Shown piece by piece: positions 22,804 to 34,265 of a stretch of DNA of 64,000 nt. Both the position numbers and the translations under genes were made by a program. Every line of letters begins with the position of its first letter. The stretch's first letter is position 1. The stretch covers positions 69,623,832-69,687,831 of the forward strand of contig JARYHS010013631.1 of the NCBI GenBank assembly GCA_031002005.1. Reading direction: 5' to 3'. This stretch comes from Vandiemenella viatica. Taxonomy: Eukaryota > Arthropoda > Insecta > Orthoptera > Morabidae. The notes beneath the pieces were generated by a model, which ran no database searches, was not told the origin of the DNA, and was given only the letters and a program-made list of their open reading frames with translations.

Positions 22804-23864
22804 CAGTGCTGCCAACACTAAACAAATTTTTAATGCCAAATCTACATTTAAAAAATGCCAATAATATGCTAAAGTTTTCGGAAAATGCTGAAAAAAATGC
22901 CAGCAAAATTAAAAAGGTACATTTGCATGCCTACCAGAAAAATCTCTATCCAAAATAAACTTTACCATTGAAACAGGTCTACCATGAAAATCACTATCGT
23001 TCAACACTCCTACCAAAATGAAATTCAAGAAAAAATAACTATACCAATAAACAATTCTACAAACTATTATTTCTACATAGTAACATCTCTACCATTTACC
23101 AACCCTACAGCATGCAAGCTTCACCATAAACATCTCTATCGCGGCAATCTTCTACCATATGCAATATTTACCAGAAATATGTCGACCACTTCTACTCTCT
23201 CCCAAGTACAAGCCCTCAATTAACATGTCAACCAAATCATAAACCTACCAAAATAAAACTTTACTAGAATAATTCGATACCCCCAAACATCTTTGCCACA
23301 AAAAAACCTACCTTAATGTAACTTTATCATTTTCTAACACTAAAAAAAACCAACTCTATCAGAATTCAACCCTACCAAACAAACCAAATTTGTCTGTGTA
23401 TCATGCAATGAAAAGAGCAGAAAATATTAATTAGCTGGCATCCGTAAGGCACTTGTGATATATAAATTATATCTTGAAAATTATCTGAAACAAAACTTAA
23501 ATGCATATTGTAGTTAAAAATAAGAATAAACAACACTTGTTTAATGTTTTATAACAACCGAATTATTTATGTTAAATTATTGTTAAAAAATTCTTTGTTT
23601 AATCTCTTTATGAAGATGCTTGCTTTGCACTTTTGAAATGTATAAAACAATCAACTTAGAATTAACAATAGTAGTAACAATTTTTGTGATATATTACTCT
23701 ATTAAATAAATGAACAATACTAAATTTTTATCACCCCAAGAAAATTGTTGACTTATCAGGAAAAAATGAAAAAAATATTTTATATGCCAAATTGAATTTT
23801 TTCATGCTAAATCCCTTGAAAATATGCTAAATTTAGCCATAAAAATGCTGAATTGGCAGCACTG
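22804..23864. mobile_element. Non-autonomous hAT element with internal 16-nt array
   Basis: Terminal inverted repeats CAGTGCTGCCAA (22804) and TTGGCAGCACTG (ending 23864) are perfect for 12 bp. The flanking 8-mers AAATCTAT (22796-22803) and AAATCCAT (23865-23872) match at 7 of 8 positions, as expected for hAT. Both subterminal regions carry direct copies of an ATGCYRAA word spaced about 20 bp apart, which are likely transposase-binding sites. There is no transposase. The middle is a periodic array (22934-23374). Confidence 0.8.
22934..23374 (+). repeat. Degenerate 16-nt minisatellite, about 28 units
   Basis: Cutting after each CTA/TTA gives about 28 consecutive units. Most are 15 or 16 nt (with one 13 and a few 17) and most start CCA, TCA or CA and end in TA. 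The consensus is roughly YCANWAANNAANYYTA. Only the YTA|YCA junction is conserved; the middle varies. An open frame near 22984-23223 crosses the array but is a by-product of its AC-rich bias. Confidence 0.75.
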
Positions 23865-23872
23865 AAATCCAT

Positions 23873-24819
23873 GTCTACTGTAATCAATCTTTCGTACACG
23901 TATTTTTTAGTTTTAAAGTTTTTACTCTTAATTTCATTTAGGGATATCCTATAAAGTATGTGCTCTAAAGCATCAAATTAATATTGAATATGAGAAATTT
24001 GGGCCATGAATGGGACAGTGAAAAGCTGTTTTATTGCTATAAAAGAGGCGCTGTGGACCTGTTAGTTTTGTCTGACATGCAGGAATTCCAAAGCGGCAGA
24101 GGCATCCTTTCGTAAATCAGTTTTTCTTAAGACAGAGGAATTATCTCTATGATTCTGACTTAAAACAAACATGTCTGTGTCATTTGAACTTTGGTTAACT
24201 GATACACACACTCCTAATGACCTAATCGTAACTCGCAAGTGGAATGTTCCTTCTGTGTTGGCGTAACGGATATTACGCATCTGGCGTATGGTGCTTCTGA
24301 CTCATAAGGAAGCTCTGACTTGCGTTCCGTAGTACGATCAAAGTTAAAAAGCAACAATTCAATAACTCTGTCATCGGCCTTTATATTCCTTTATTTGTAA
24401 TATATTTCTCAACCGATTTTAAGTAATCTGCGCATTTTCTCGTCCTTCGCTGACATTAACATATTTAGGAGCTACACTCTCAGCTGCTTCATATTTTTAA
24501 TCTTTGTCTTCTTTAACAATGTCACCTTTTACAAAAAATCTAACCAATATTTCATGTATTAAAATGCGATTCACTATAAAGTTTTTCTCTTTTTTAAAGG
24601 ATTTCACAAACTTCCTTTCCGGAACATATTACTTTCGTGCTCATGTCAATTTAATTTTAAATGTGCTGTTATATAACATCACACTATAAATAGTTCAATT
24701 ATAATTCTTTCTGGTATTCGTAAAAACCATAAATCACTTTTGAAAATAATTATACATAGCTTTAGAAATTTTTTTCTGAGTCCAATTTAAAAATATGATA
24801 TTTAAAAAACATTTACTTC
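23873..24819. other. Intergenic, nothing recognised
   Basis: AT-rich with small open frames that match nothing. A short stretch at 24255-24330 has A-box-like and stem-like features but is not a credible tRNA. Confidence 0.45.
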
Positions 24820-25100
24820 CAAAAAGTCTCCTTCTGCTAACATTAATCTGTTTTTGACATCATCCTTACACCAATTTCTGGTTGTAAATTTACTTCCTTA
24901 ATAGAAGAAATTCCTTAACTCTTTCTTATATTGCTCCTACTTTGATATCTAATCTATAGCAATCATTTTAACCGAGCTTCATGTTCTCGGTCTTTATTTT
25001 CTTTGTATATAATCCAGATCCATCTAACAATATCTTGCTGACACATTGAGATTCGAAACAGTTATCTGCAACCCTTCAAATCATTTACCTTGAAAATCTC
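24820..25100 (-). pseudogene. Eroded fragment of the RTE-like LINE
   Basis: Nucleotide phrases such as TCTGCTAACATTAATCTG, TTTTTGACATCATCC and GGTTGTAAATTTACTTCC match 12650-12720 of the LINE at 12133-13068 in the same minus orientation. The protein frame is destroyed. Confidence 0.6.
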
Positions 25101-25856
25101 TCCAATTTTACTGAATTATGAAGTTTCATTGCACGGTTAAGGTTATGGAAAATACCAGTCTCAAATCTTTATGGCTGAAATAATTAAATTGAGATCAAGA
25201 AGTTTATTTAATCTTCCTTATGATGTTCTGTAGCCGATGCAACTAATTTAAACTCTTTTGCTTTCGTATATCACTCAATGTATTGAGTTAAAACATGCGA
25301 AGTCCCTGACAATACGCACGAACTATATTTATGGGGATCAGAGTATGAGCCTGGCTAAGCATTAGGCTGGAGATTAAATAAAAAGGTTTTTTTGTAGCAA
25401 ATTTTAACGTTAGTTATTTACTATTTAATGAAATCCAAGTTCTGCCCGAAACTTCGTTAACTATTTAAGAATTCACCGTTACCACTCTTCCAGTTACTAT
25501 TGAGTCCTAGTATCTGGAATACCTAACCAATTGAAACTAGCATTTCTATCATGAAGGACTACATTACTGGAAAAAGGATTTTAATTTGGGGAAGAAAAAG
25601 AAGTTTCCTGAAACTAACTAAGAAAATACAAAGGTTTGAAGGTAGAGTAGAGGTTTCCACCGGTGGGCGTTGAAGAGATCATAGGGGACATTTTTCGTCC
25701 AAGGAAAATTTAGGGGGCATTGGTGACCAATCGCCTCCTCCTTTTTCCCAACATTGTATCCGGCTTCAAGAGTTGCGCCAAAAGAAGTTTTTAATCGAAT
25801 TCGCATGCTCATATATAGCAAGAAGAGGATATAGCGTTGTCGGAGCTATGGATTAC
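25101..25856. other. Intergenic, nothing recognised
   Basis: No gene-like frame. The last 200 bp belong to the probable hAT-like segment that surrounds the tandem repeat. Confidence 0.35.
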
Positions 25857-25981
25857 ATTATTTTATTACGAGAAGGGGAGTCGGTGTGTTTTTGTTCTGA
25901 AAAGAGGGCGGCGGGTAATGTTTTTTCGAGAAGGAGGCGTTCAGTAATTTTTTTTGTTAAAAAAGGGGGCGGTAGGTCAAA
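25857..25981 (+). repeat. Tandem repeat, four units of about 30 nt
   Basis: Each unit is a T-rich stretch, then AAAA/GAGAAGG, then a GGCGGYRGG-type segment: ATTACGAGAAGGGGAGTCGG, TTCTGAAAAGAGGGCGGCGG, TTCGAGAAGGAGGCGTTCAG and TTAAAAAAGGGGGCGGTAGG. It lies inside a segment (about 25645-25998) whose outer ends (AGAGGTTTCCACC and GGTTGTGAATCTATG) look hAT-like, but a target duplication was not confirmed. Confidence 0.5.
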
Positions 25982-25998
25982 AGGTTGTGAATCTATGA

Positions 25999-26879
25999 TC
26001 TAGAGCGAACCGGTTGTTATAAATTGTCGTACGCAAGAAAAAAGTGCTTTTATGACATCAAAGGCAAAACTTCAGTAGCAAATAGAAAACAACTGCTGAT
26101 ACTTCATAATAAAAAAGAATTGCCTCTAAACTGCAGTGATAGCCTATTTGAGATTCAGTCATTGTTTCCGCGTAATTTCGGATTGAGAAGTTCTATAAAT
26201 TTCTGTGCTGGCCTCTTACTCATGAAAAAACATTCATTTTACTTATTTCTTTACTTCTTCCTTGTACACTGCAAGGTCTCGGCTCCTACAATTAACAACC
26301 AATAGCATGGTTAAAAATGAATGGTCATAAATTTGTGTAATTTCAAACAAATAAGGGGTAAAGCACTTAAAGACACTAATCATCTTCCGATTACCCTTAG
26401 AGATTTTTCCCTGCCGAATGTGAAATGATCTCAGTCATTATAAGAATGGATCGTAAAAGCAGTAGAAAGGTATAAATATATCTACATGAAAAATGAGGGA
26501 ATAACTCAGGATAGGACGAAATGGAGGATTGGATCATACTAGTCAAGAGACTGATGAGAAAAAACTATGTCTCTTAAGCATTTTACGCGAAAACAGCTAT
26601 AATGGTTTATTTTAGTAGAGACATCAGCGGAGGAAAAGCAGCTATCAGGTAAATCCCATACTGTATCTTACAAAAAAAATTCATATTGACTTACAAATAA
26701 GTATTGTAATGCTAAGATGGTAGCGTAATTTGAATCAGATTATTAGTTAATTTATTAAAACATCACAAATGCCGCGTTGAATTGAATTTAGTTAAATAGG
26801 GGAGTCTTGCAAATGAAATAACAAGACACATTTTTATGAACATATATATATGAAAATATATAATTTCATTTATAACCCG
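25999..26879. other. Intergenic, nothing recognised
   Basis: The 93-codon open frame at 26024-26305 has no recognisable motif. A short (TA)n-like run lies at about 26840-26855. Confidence 0.4.
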
Positions 26880-28030
26880 CCAGTGTGTCTCAGCAGTGCG
26901 CTGAGGCGCCACACACTGTTTAGGGGAGGTACAACGGACCGGACATGAACCCTAGCCCGCGCGTACCAGCCGTCCTGACGGTGGCTTTTAGGCGGATTTC
27001 CTGCAGCCATCAAGGCGAATACGTTCAATTTACATCAGCTCTCAGGAGTTATATTATATGTCCGCTCACTATGCTCAGCGGGGCGATGATAGTCTCTAGG
27101 GCATTACTAGATTTATCGATACTACAACGATTTGCGGTGATGATCAACATCTCTGTGGAGTTACCATTTCGCAGAAGGCGCCGAGTCTGTTTCCCACAGT
27201 AATCCTAGGCGATGATCCATCTGCTAGCCGTCGGAATGGGTCGTCCACTCCGATGACGACATGTAACATAAGAGCACCACCACAGACCGTACCGACGTTA
27301 GCTGCCGCACAACATGTTGTATTCTGCCGGCTGGCCACGCACTCAACCACACAGCTCGCAATTCACTGTTCACTCCCTCCTGCCACCCTAGTGGCCACGC
27401 TTTTGTTCCTTGGGCTACCTGCCCCGAGGTAACATACCGCAACAGGGTCGGACAGCACTGTTGCCTTTTGTTTGCATCATTCACCTGTGCGAGCTAGGAG
27501 TCCTGCTTCTCGCAAATATTTCCATGTAGTGTAGCAATACACTACAACTTATATTGCTGGCAAAAATATGAGATACATTTACAGTCGTCATGGAATAACC
27601 ATGTCGTCTAAATCTCTTCTCCCGAGAGTAAAGTCATTGTTATCGCCGATCCTCCAGCCTGTGTGCTGCAGGCTACGGCTCCCACTCCGTGGCCAAAATT
27701 ACCCATACACCAAAGGAGAAGTTAGCATCTGAGGGAGCTGTGCGATATGAGAAGTGATGAACTACGTCATTATTTCAGGTTGCGAAAATTGCTCGGCAGT
27801 ACAGAGCTTCGCAGAGTAGCCAATGGGGGCACCCGGTGATGCTGGAGATACAGTGCTCCACTTCTTCTATTAATCCTGCTGCGACGACTTTGGCTTGACA
27901 CTTCACCGCACAGACAGCTGTTTATCTAGTAGCCATGCAGTATGATGTTACCAAAATGCCATCATTGCGTTAAATGCGGCCTTATGTGTCTGTCCATAAC
28001 AACCAGCCTGCAAGCGACCCAGACCTAAGT
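26880..28030. other. Unexplained GC-rich island
   Basis: About 1.15 kb clearly richer in GC and CpG than its surroundings. It starts with a hairpin (26882-26918: GTGTG..CTCAGC pairing with GCTGAG..CACAC) and contains another perfect short hairpin, TGTAGTGTA-gcaa-TACACTACA, at about 27524-27545. Open frames (for example 27224-27484 minus, 86 codons; 26945-27202 plus) show no known domain. It could be a CpG-island promoter, an exon of an unrecognised gene, or a mobile element such as a solo LTR. Confidence 0.4.
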
Positions 28031-30758
28031 TCGCTGTTCTAATTTAAAATTTAGAGAGATTGTAATTTGTTGAAATGAGTTGCATTTGAATTAATAAAAT
28101 TATTGGCTTTGATGTTTTGAAGATATTATATAACCCCTGAGATGTGCTCTGTTAAATTCATATTGATTAATTAATAATCTGTATTCAATCAGTATAAAAT
28201 CTGTCATGTTGAAAAATGATACTTTGTTATTAATATAATTTATTAATAAATGCAACTGATAAATCCTCCCATCACAATTTTGACATTTCAAGGTATCGCA
28301 TTCACAAAAGAAGGTACCCGAAATGCTGTCAGCAACGGCGAGACGGCTTGAAGATAACTATGAAGTCACAACAAGGGTGTTTCGAAAGAACAATTTCAGA
28401 TATTCATTTGAGTAAGCGATTTTGTTACTAACTAAGAATACTCTAAAACTGAACAGATAGAGCCAGAAGTTTGCCAGATCAGGTTAAAGTTTTACTGTAT
28501 TGTTGTATACTGGGACGTGCAACGGGCATAGATTCAGGCTTTGATACAAGCCATCCTGATTATAGTTCTTGGCAATTTTTCGCTATCAACAATGATTGTA
28601 TCCATTTGCCACTTTCGAAATTGTATATTAGACTAACAGAATGATTCAGCACCGTAAAGCAACAAAAATACGGTGACCTAGTTTTCCTTATTTAACTAGA
28701 TTATTTAAACTGATTCACTAATTACTTTGTAGCACACCAACTAGGGGATTATTGAAAAATCATTTGGAGGCAGAATTTATTTAACATGAAAAGCATAATT
28801 TCCATTTGATTTTAAACAGTTATCCATATCAGTGATGCAAAATAAATTCGGAGTTGTGATCAATGAGAAAATTTATGAGAACTCTAATTTCGTGCTTTTA
28901 CTTGTTGACCTTCCAGCAGAATACACTGTTAGATCAGTATTTGTGAATAATTATGAGTCCTTAAAGGTGCTGTACAACGCGGTGAACGTCTTGCAGACAG
29001 CGTTTCGTGGAGTTCCCCAGGCGGTGAATAGAAGTCCCCAACAGACGACCCCTTTTGACTGTGATGAATGGGAGTGGTCGATTGACCCCTAGTGACAAAA
29101 AGGCCAAACTCGCCGCGGCAATTGGCGACCTTCACCTAAATACGAAGACGAGATATACTAGCTGTGAAGGTGCAGGAAGGATTCCTCGCTGTTGGAGACT
29201 CAATCCGATCTGTCTTTGTCTCCACTTCGAATCCCGCTTTCACCTCTCATCCATTCTAGGATGTACAGTTATGGAGGAAGTAACTCGCTAACCAGGCTTT
29301 AACGAACTATATTGTGACTTTATCTATTGCAGGATACCCTGTTGCAAAATGTTTTATATTTCAATAAAGTAATTAATTTAACTCCTTAGCTGTTTGCAAT
29401 AAAAACATCTTAAATGATGAAATTCAGGATTAACTTTTAGTTTATCGCTGTTGAAAAATGATGTATCATGCTTAACAAAATACATCAGACCTTTTCCGAA
29501 GAAATCTAGGACATACAATACTATGAGCTAGACATCGATAGTGCAGTTCCTCTATGTGCTCGTAGAGCGCTCCGAAATTTGTATACACCGAAACTTCTTT
29601 AACTCCACAAAGAACCCTCCAGCTGTTCCGACGAATTAAACGGTAACTGAAGTCAGCGAAAACAATAAATTATTATTGAATCACTTTAGAAATAACTTTA
29701 ATATTCTTAAGTCCCTCAAAATTTTCTGACTATTATTTCAAACAATAATGCAGACAGTTTAAACGTTTTAACCATCGCTTTAAACATAGAAAACAGTTCG
29801 TAATTACTGAAATTAATCCACAAACATTCGTAATAACATTTTTAATTAAAATATTCAATATTGAAGGAAACTAATAATCATTATAAACACTCAAATGCTC
29901 ACTCATAACTATTTAGTTCCATATTCGTAGCACAATTTTACATGCTAATAAGATAATCTTACATGCACTTCATTGCGCACATTATTCCCTTTATGCACTT
30001 ATAATCAATTAAAGAATTCGTAAACAGATGGTAAAAAGGGATGGCCTGATATTGTAAAGCCAAACAGAAACTCCAAGTCCCCATCTTAGCAAAATTTGTA
30101 ACTTTCCTAATAAAAATAGAGAATTCTTTGGTTGGGTTGCTTATGGAGTTTACCAACACATTTGCCAAGCTTAACATCTGTTAAATGTAAGTGTATAGTC
30201 CGTATTTTCTTAGTGGTTAAGTTTTGCGGGGAGTGTCAAGTATATTCGCAAAGTGAAGGCACTGACATTTCGTAACAACTTCCGGCTTAGCGAAATTGCT
30301 TCCTGCTAATAAATATTAGCCGCGCAAGCCAACCAAAACAGACATTAACGTTCTGTTCTACTGCAGCACATTTGTGCAAAGCTTACACCATTAGTACAAA
30401 GGGGAAATAATCACTGCTCTCCATTACTATAGATCGGCCTTAATTATCCTGCAGCAGACAGAATATTAAGCCACAGAAAAAACAATCGATATAGCCATTA
30501 AACACGGAAATTCTGGTTATCTCATGTAGAAATTTCTCCTTTAATTTGCCGATTAGCACACAAAATTCCGGATGATGCTAGAATTGAGATACTGTATCGC
30601 TGTTATTTTTGTTTCAACTGCGAGTGGGATAGATGTTAATAAGCTACGAATCAAAGATTTAGTACCGTAATATTATTAATGTGGCATGATTTCAAACGGA
30701 TTAAAACGAACCTTAAAAACTTGTACCATTGCGCAAATTCAACGTTTTGAATATTGTA
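28031..30758. other. Intergenic, nothing recognised
   Basis: About 2.7 kb, mostly AT-rich, with a GC-richer patch at 28970-29280. Open frames of 60-90 codons occur on both strands in the patch without recognisable motifs. Confidence 0.45.
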
Positions 30759-31660
30759 CTAGTGAAAGCCCGAGACCTTGTTTTTTTTCGTATCGTCACG
30801 GGTCTAGAATAGTTCCAGTTTTTTTGAAGAACTTATAAGTATTAACAGACGTATTAAACACTGACAGAGACGATCATATTATCGTGTAATTGTTTCAAAG
30901 GTCGTGATTGCTTGCTAGATTCTAACTTGCTGAAATACAACCTCTTGACCTGTATTACACCCTAAAAGTTCACTCTGCAAACTTTGAAGAATTTATTTAT
31001 AAAGGGAGTGCGCAATTGCTTCGAAAGCATCTCGTTGTTTTTTTTTTTTTGTTTTTTTTTTTTTTTATTGAGTCTGGACAAACATTCATAATGTAATCTG
31101 TGGTCATAGTGTCTGTAACGGCCAGAGAACTTAATACAGATTCCAGAGTATTAAACAGTTGAGAAATTCCGACGAAATGAATTGTCAGAAAGAATACTTG
31201 ATTCCGTAACAAATTTGCTCTGATGTCCACTTTAAATAACCTAATAACTCACGTACAGCGAACATGAATAAAGACCATTAATGAAAGTGGTCAGTAAAAT
31301 AAGTAAAGAGCAAATAAACTGTATTAACTTTGGTCAAGCAACAACATTAACGAAACTTTTAATTAAATTGAAATTATACCTAGGCCGGAATGACAACTGG
31401 CATTCGTGATTACAGCAAAGACTATGGGTAATTAAGTTTTTTATGTTTCTTTCATTTGAGACATGTTACTGAAAAGCAGTTACACGTTTCTTCAGCACTA
31501 AAGTATATCGACATTTTTTTAAACTATGAAACGCTACGAAAAACAAACTTAATAAATGTATTATGGCAATTAATTTTATAGCAATTGTTTAGTTATAAAA
31601 TTATGGACATAACCTCGAATTTCTTCTAACGATATTTCTGGCGCGCGACCTCATCGTTCT

Positions 31661-31725
31661 CCAGCCAATAGCTATCGAGGTGAGTGAGTGAGCTTAGGAA
31701 ATTATATAAGTAGATTCAGCTTCAT
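31661..31725 (+). promoter_or_regulatory. CCAAT/TATA promoter-like segment
   Basis: At the inner end of the left arm, GCCAATAGC (about 31662) is followed about 40 bp later by TATATAAG (about 31703) and then by TTCAGCTTC, an initiator-like sequence. The corresponding place in the right arm keeps the CCAAT box but has lost the TATA box. Promoter activity is inference. Confidence 0.3.
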
Positions 31726-31874
31726 CTTCCAACAGTGGAATTGTTGGAGAAATGTATTTGTTTCACGGTTACCGCGGAAGAACGGCAGTGAACACTATGA
31801 CTTGTCTCTTCTAACTGTGACGCTTCTTGCTTGAATGGATTTGAAGAAGCAACTGATTATATATATATATATTA

Positions 31875-32092
31875 GTGCCCTACACTTTACAGACGGTATG
31901 AGAGATGGGAGAGGGCTCGCGGTAAGAATTGTGAAGGAACTCAGCCATGGCCTTTGAAGCAATCTTCCCCGCATTTGCCTGGAATAATTTCGGGAAACTA
32001 TGATAAACCGAAATTTGATGGTCGGACGGTGGTATGAACCTGCGTTCTTTCGATTGCCAGGCTCGTGTATTACCGCTCACATACCGTGCTCA
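31875..32092 (-). mobile_element. Old SINE copy (family 1)
   Basis: Recognisable by CAGCCATGGCCTTTGAAG, CCCGCATTTGCCTGGA, GGAAACTATGATAAAC, and a decayed tRNA head (GGTATGAACC, then TACCGCTCAC) toward 32090. It is preceded by a short (AT)n. It lies in the central region of the long inverted-repeat element and is clearly older than the other copies. Confidence 0.75.
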
Positions 32093-34122
32093 CCCATTAG
32101 CGGGTCCAACAAACGATTTTTTAAGCGATTCTCTGCATGCAATGAAATTTGGTAAGAGTTTGTAAAAATGTTAATAGAAAGCAACACTATCATCGTAAAC
32201 TCATATGCTAGCTGTTATTAATATTAATAAAAGGAATGTGACGTCACGTGCCTACCTTCGTTGCCGAAATAAAAACTACCGTGTTGTTACTACAAAATTA
32301 AGGTTATAAGCGTTATTTAATAACAATTCTATTCATTTCCAAACAAACGTGAAGAAATGAATTGCCAGAACAGTGGGAGAAAAGTATGTATCGCGTTTAA
32401 ATCAAGATATTAATTAATAGCTCTTTTTTGTTTATTTACATTTGTTCGGTGTAGATGTTTTCGTCATATTCTGTGTTCGCATACAAGCTTTAATTTTCGA
32501 GCAGCAATATTAGCGGAGGTTTTGATTAGACTGAAATTTAACCTTGGCCAGAATAATTAACCGGCATTCATCGTTGCAGCAGACAGCATGGATAATTTAA
32601 GTTTTAAAAAATAATATAAGTTGCACCGCATGTAATTGAAATCATTACTTCATGAGTATGAAAGTAGTTCCAAATTTATGGCGATTTATGCGGCCCACAT
32701 CAGAATTCAAACTGACATTTACGTGACTTTTATTTACTTCCACTGACACCATATTACGAGGTCATTATTTCAGAAGCAAGTAAGTAGTTCAGACTGTGTC
32801 AACCGTTCAAACTTTGTTATCTGAATCATGGATAAATAGTTTTCAAAATTTCATGAAAAAATATGTTATTTATCTCGAAAAAACTAACCTAATGATACAT
32901 AGTATTTTCTTGCCAAATTTCAAGATCGGTTTAGCCGGTTAGTCATGAAAAACGTAACAAACAGACAGAGTTACTTCCGCATCTACTATACAATTTCCTA
33001 AGCTTGCTCACTCATCTCGATAGCTATTGGCTGGAGAACGGTGACGTCGCGCGCCAGCCTTCGCACGCGAATTAACAGCGATCAGAGATATTATTAGAAG
33101 AAATTCGAGGTTTTGTCAACAATTTAATAGCTAAGCAACTGCTACAAAATGAATTGCCATAACACATTCATTAAGTTTGGTTTTCGTTGCATTTCATAGA
33201 TAAAAAAATATAGATAAAATTTATGACTGAAAAAACGTGGAACTGCTTTTTAGTAAGATGTTGGAAAGCAAATTACTCATGGTCTCTGCTCTAATCACGA
33301 TTGCCAATTGCTACTCCGGCCGACGCTAAATTTTAACTTTCGCTGATGTTACTGCTTGACCAAAGTTTATACATTACGGTTTATTTGCGTGTTTTGCTTA
33401 CCACTTTCGTTAATGGTCTTTATTCACGTTTGCTGTACGTGGGTTAGTAGGTTACTTAAAGTGGATATCAGACCAAATATGTTACCGAATCGAGTATTTG
33501 CAATTAATTTCTTCGGATTCGCTTAACTGTTTAATAATCGGGAATCAACATTAAGATCGCTGGCTGTTACAGACACTATGACCAAAGTTTATATTATGAA
33601 TATTTGCCCAGTCTCAATAAAAAAAAAAAAAAAAAACCACCCAACGTGATGATTTCGAATAGAAATTCTTCAAATTTTGCAGAGTAAGCTTTTAGGGGAA
33701 AATACAAGACAAGTATGTATTCCAGCAAGTTCGAGTCTACTACCCACGGTCTTTGAAACAATTATAACGTTAGCGCAATCATTTCTGTCCGTATTTTATA
33801 CGTCTATTACTTCTTATGAATTCAAGCTCAAGCGATTTTATTCACCCTAAGGGTGAATTACAGGTCAAGTTCGTATTTGATCAGATCAGGTCACTCCATC
33901 ATAATCTTTGATCTTAAAAACTGAAACTATTCTAGGCCCGTGACGAAACGCATAAACCGGTCACGGGCTTACACTAGTTTATAATAGTAATGTAGGTGAA
34001 GTTAAGAAGTGGAAAATAAGCAAAATAAATTAGTTTTATCGTACTGAAATCACCTGTTGGTGAAATTGTACGAATTTCTAATATTGATGCACTACGAAAA
34101 TTAAGCTTTTCCCGGCTTATAG

Positions 34123-34246
34123 ATGAAATGAATAATTCTCGGCTTTTCTGCCGGTTAGTTTCTTTATTTAACTCATTACGAAACGTTGTTTAATGACTTA
34201 AATAAAGAAACTAACCGGCAGAAAAACCGAGAATTATTCATTTCAT
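34123..34246. repeat. Near-perfect 124-nt hairpin
   Basis: The left arm starting ATGAAATGAATAATTCTC pairs with the right arm ending GAGAATTATTCATTTCAT. Pairing continues through CTGCCGGTTAGTTTCTTTA and TCATTA with essentially one mismatch, leaving a loop of about 12 nt near 34179-34190. It could be a very small foldback element. It has no coding content. Confidence 0.85.
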
Positions 34247-34265
34247 GGATGCACCATTCGCTTAA

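Larger units (their letters stand above)
30759..33977. mobile_element. Long inverted-repeat element with Helitron-3'-like termini at both ends
   Basis: The outer 950-990 bp (30759-31716 and 32985-33977) are inverted copies. The left end reads CTAGTGAAAGCCCGAGACC; the reverse complement of the right end reads CTAGTGTAAGCCCGTGACC. Both then have TCGTCACGGGYCTAGAATAG, and the inner ends share AGCTTAGGAAATT. At the right end, GCCCGTGAC pairs with GTCACGGGC a few bases before terminal CTAG|T, a Helitron-type 3' end; the left end shows the mirror image. The middle contains a SINE and a partial third copy (about 32480-32620) of arm sequence. No transposase or helicase coding sequence was found. Confidence 0.7.

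Noticed and set aside
22934..23374. CRISPR-like array
   Set aside because: Units are only 16 nt with no long conserved repeat, it is inside a eukaryotic hAT element, and no cas genes are present.
24250..24335. tRNA-like segment (TGGCGTAACGG, GCTTC/GAAGC stem)
   Set aside because: There is no valid B box (GCGTTCCGTAG only), the loop is too long and no acceptor stem forms.
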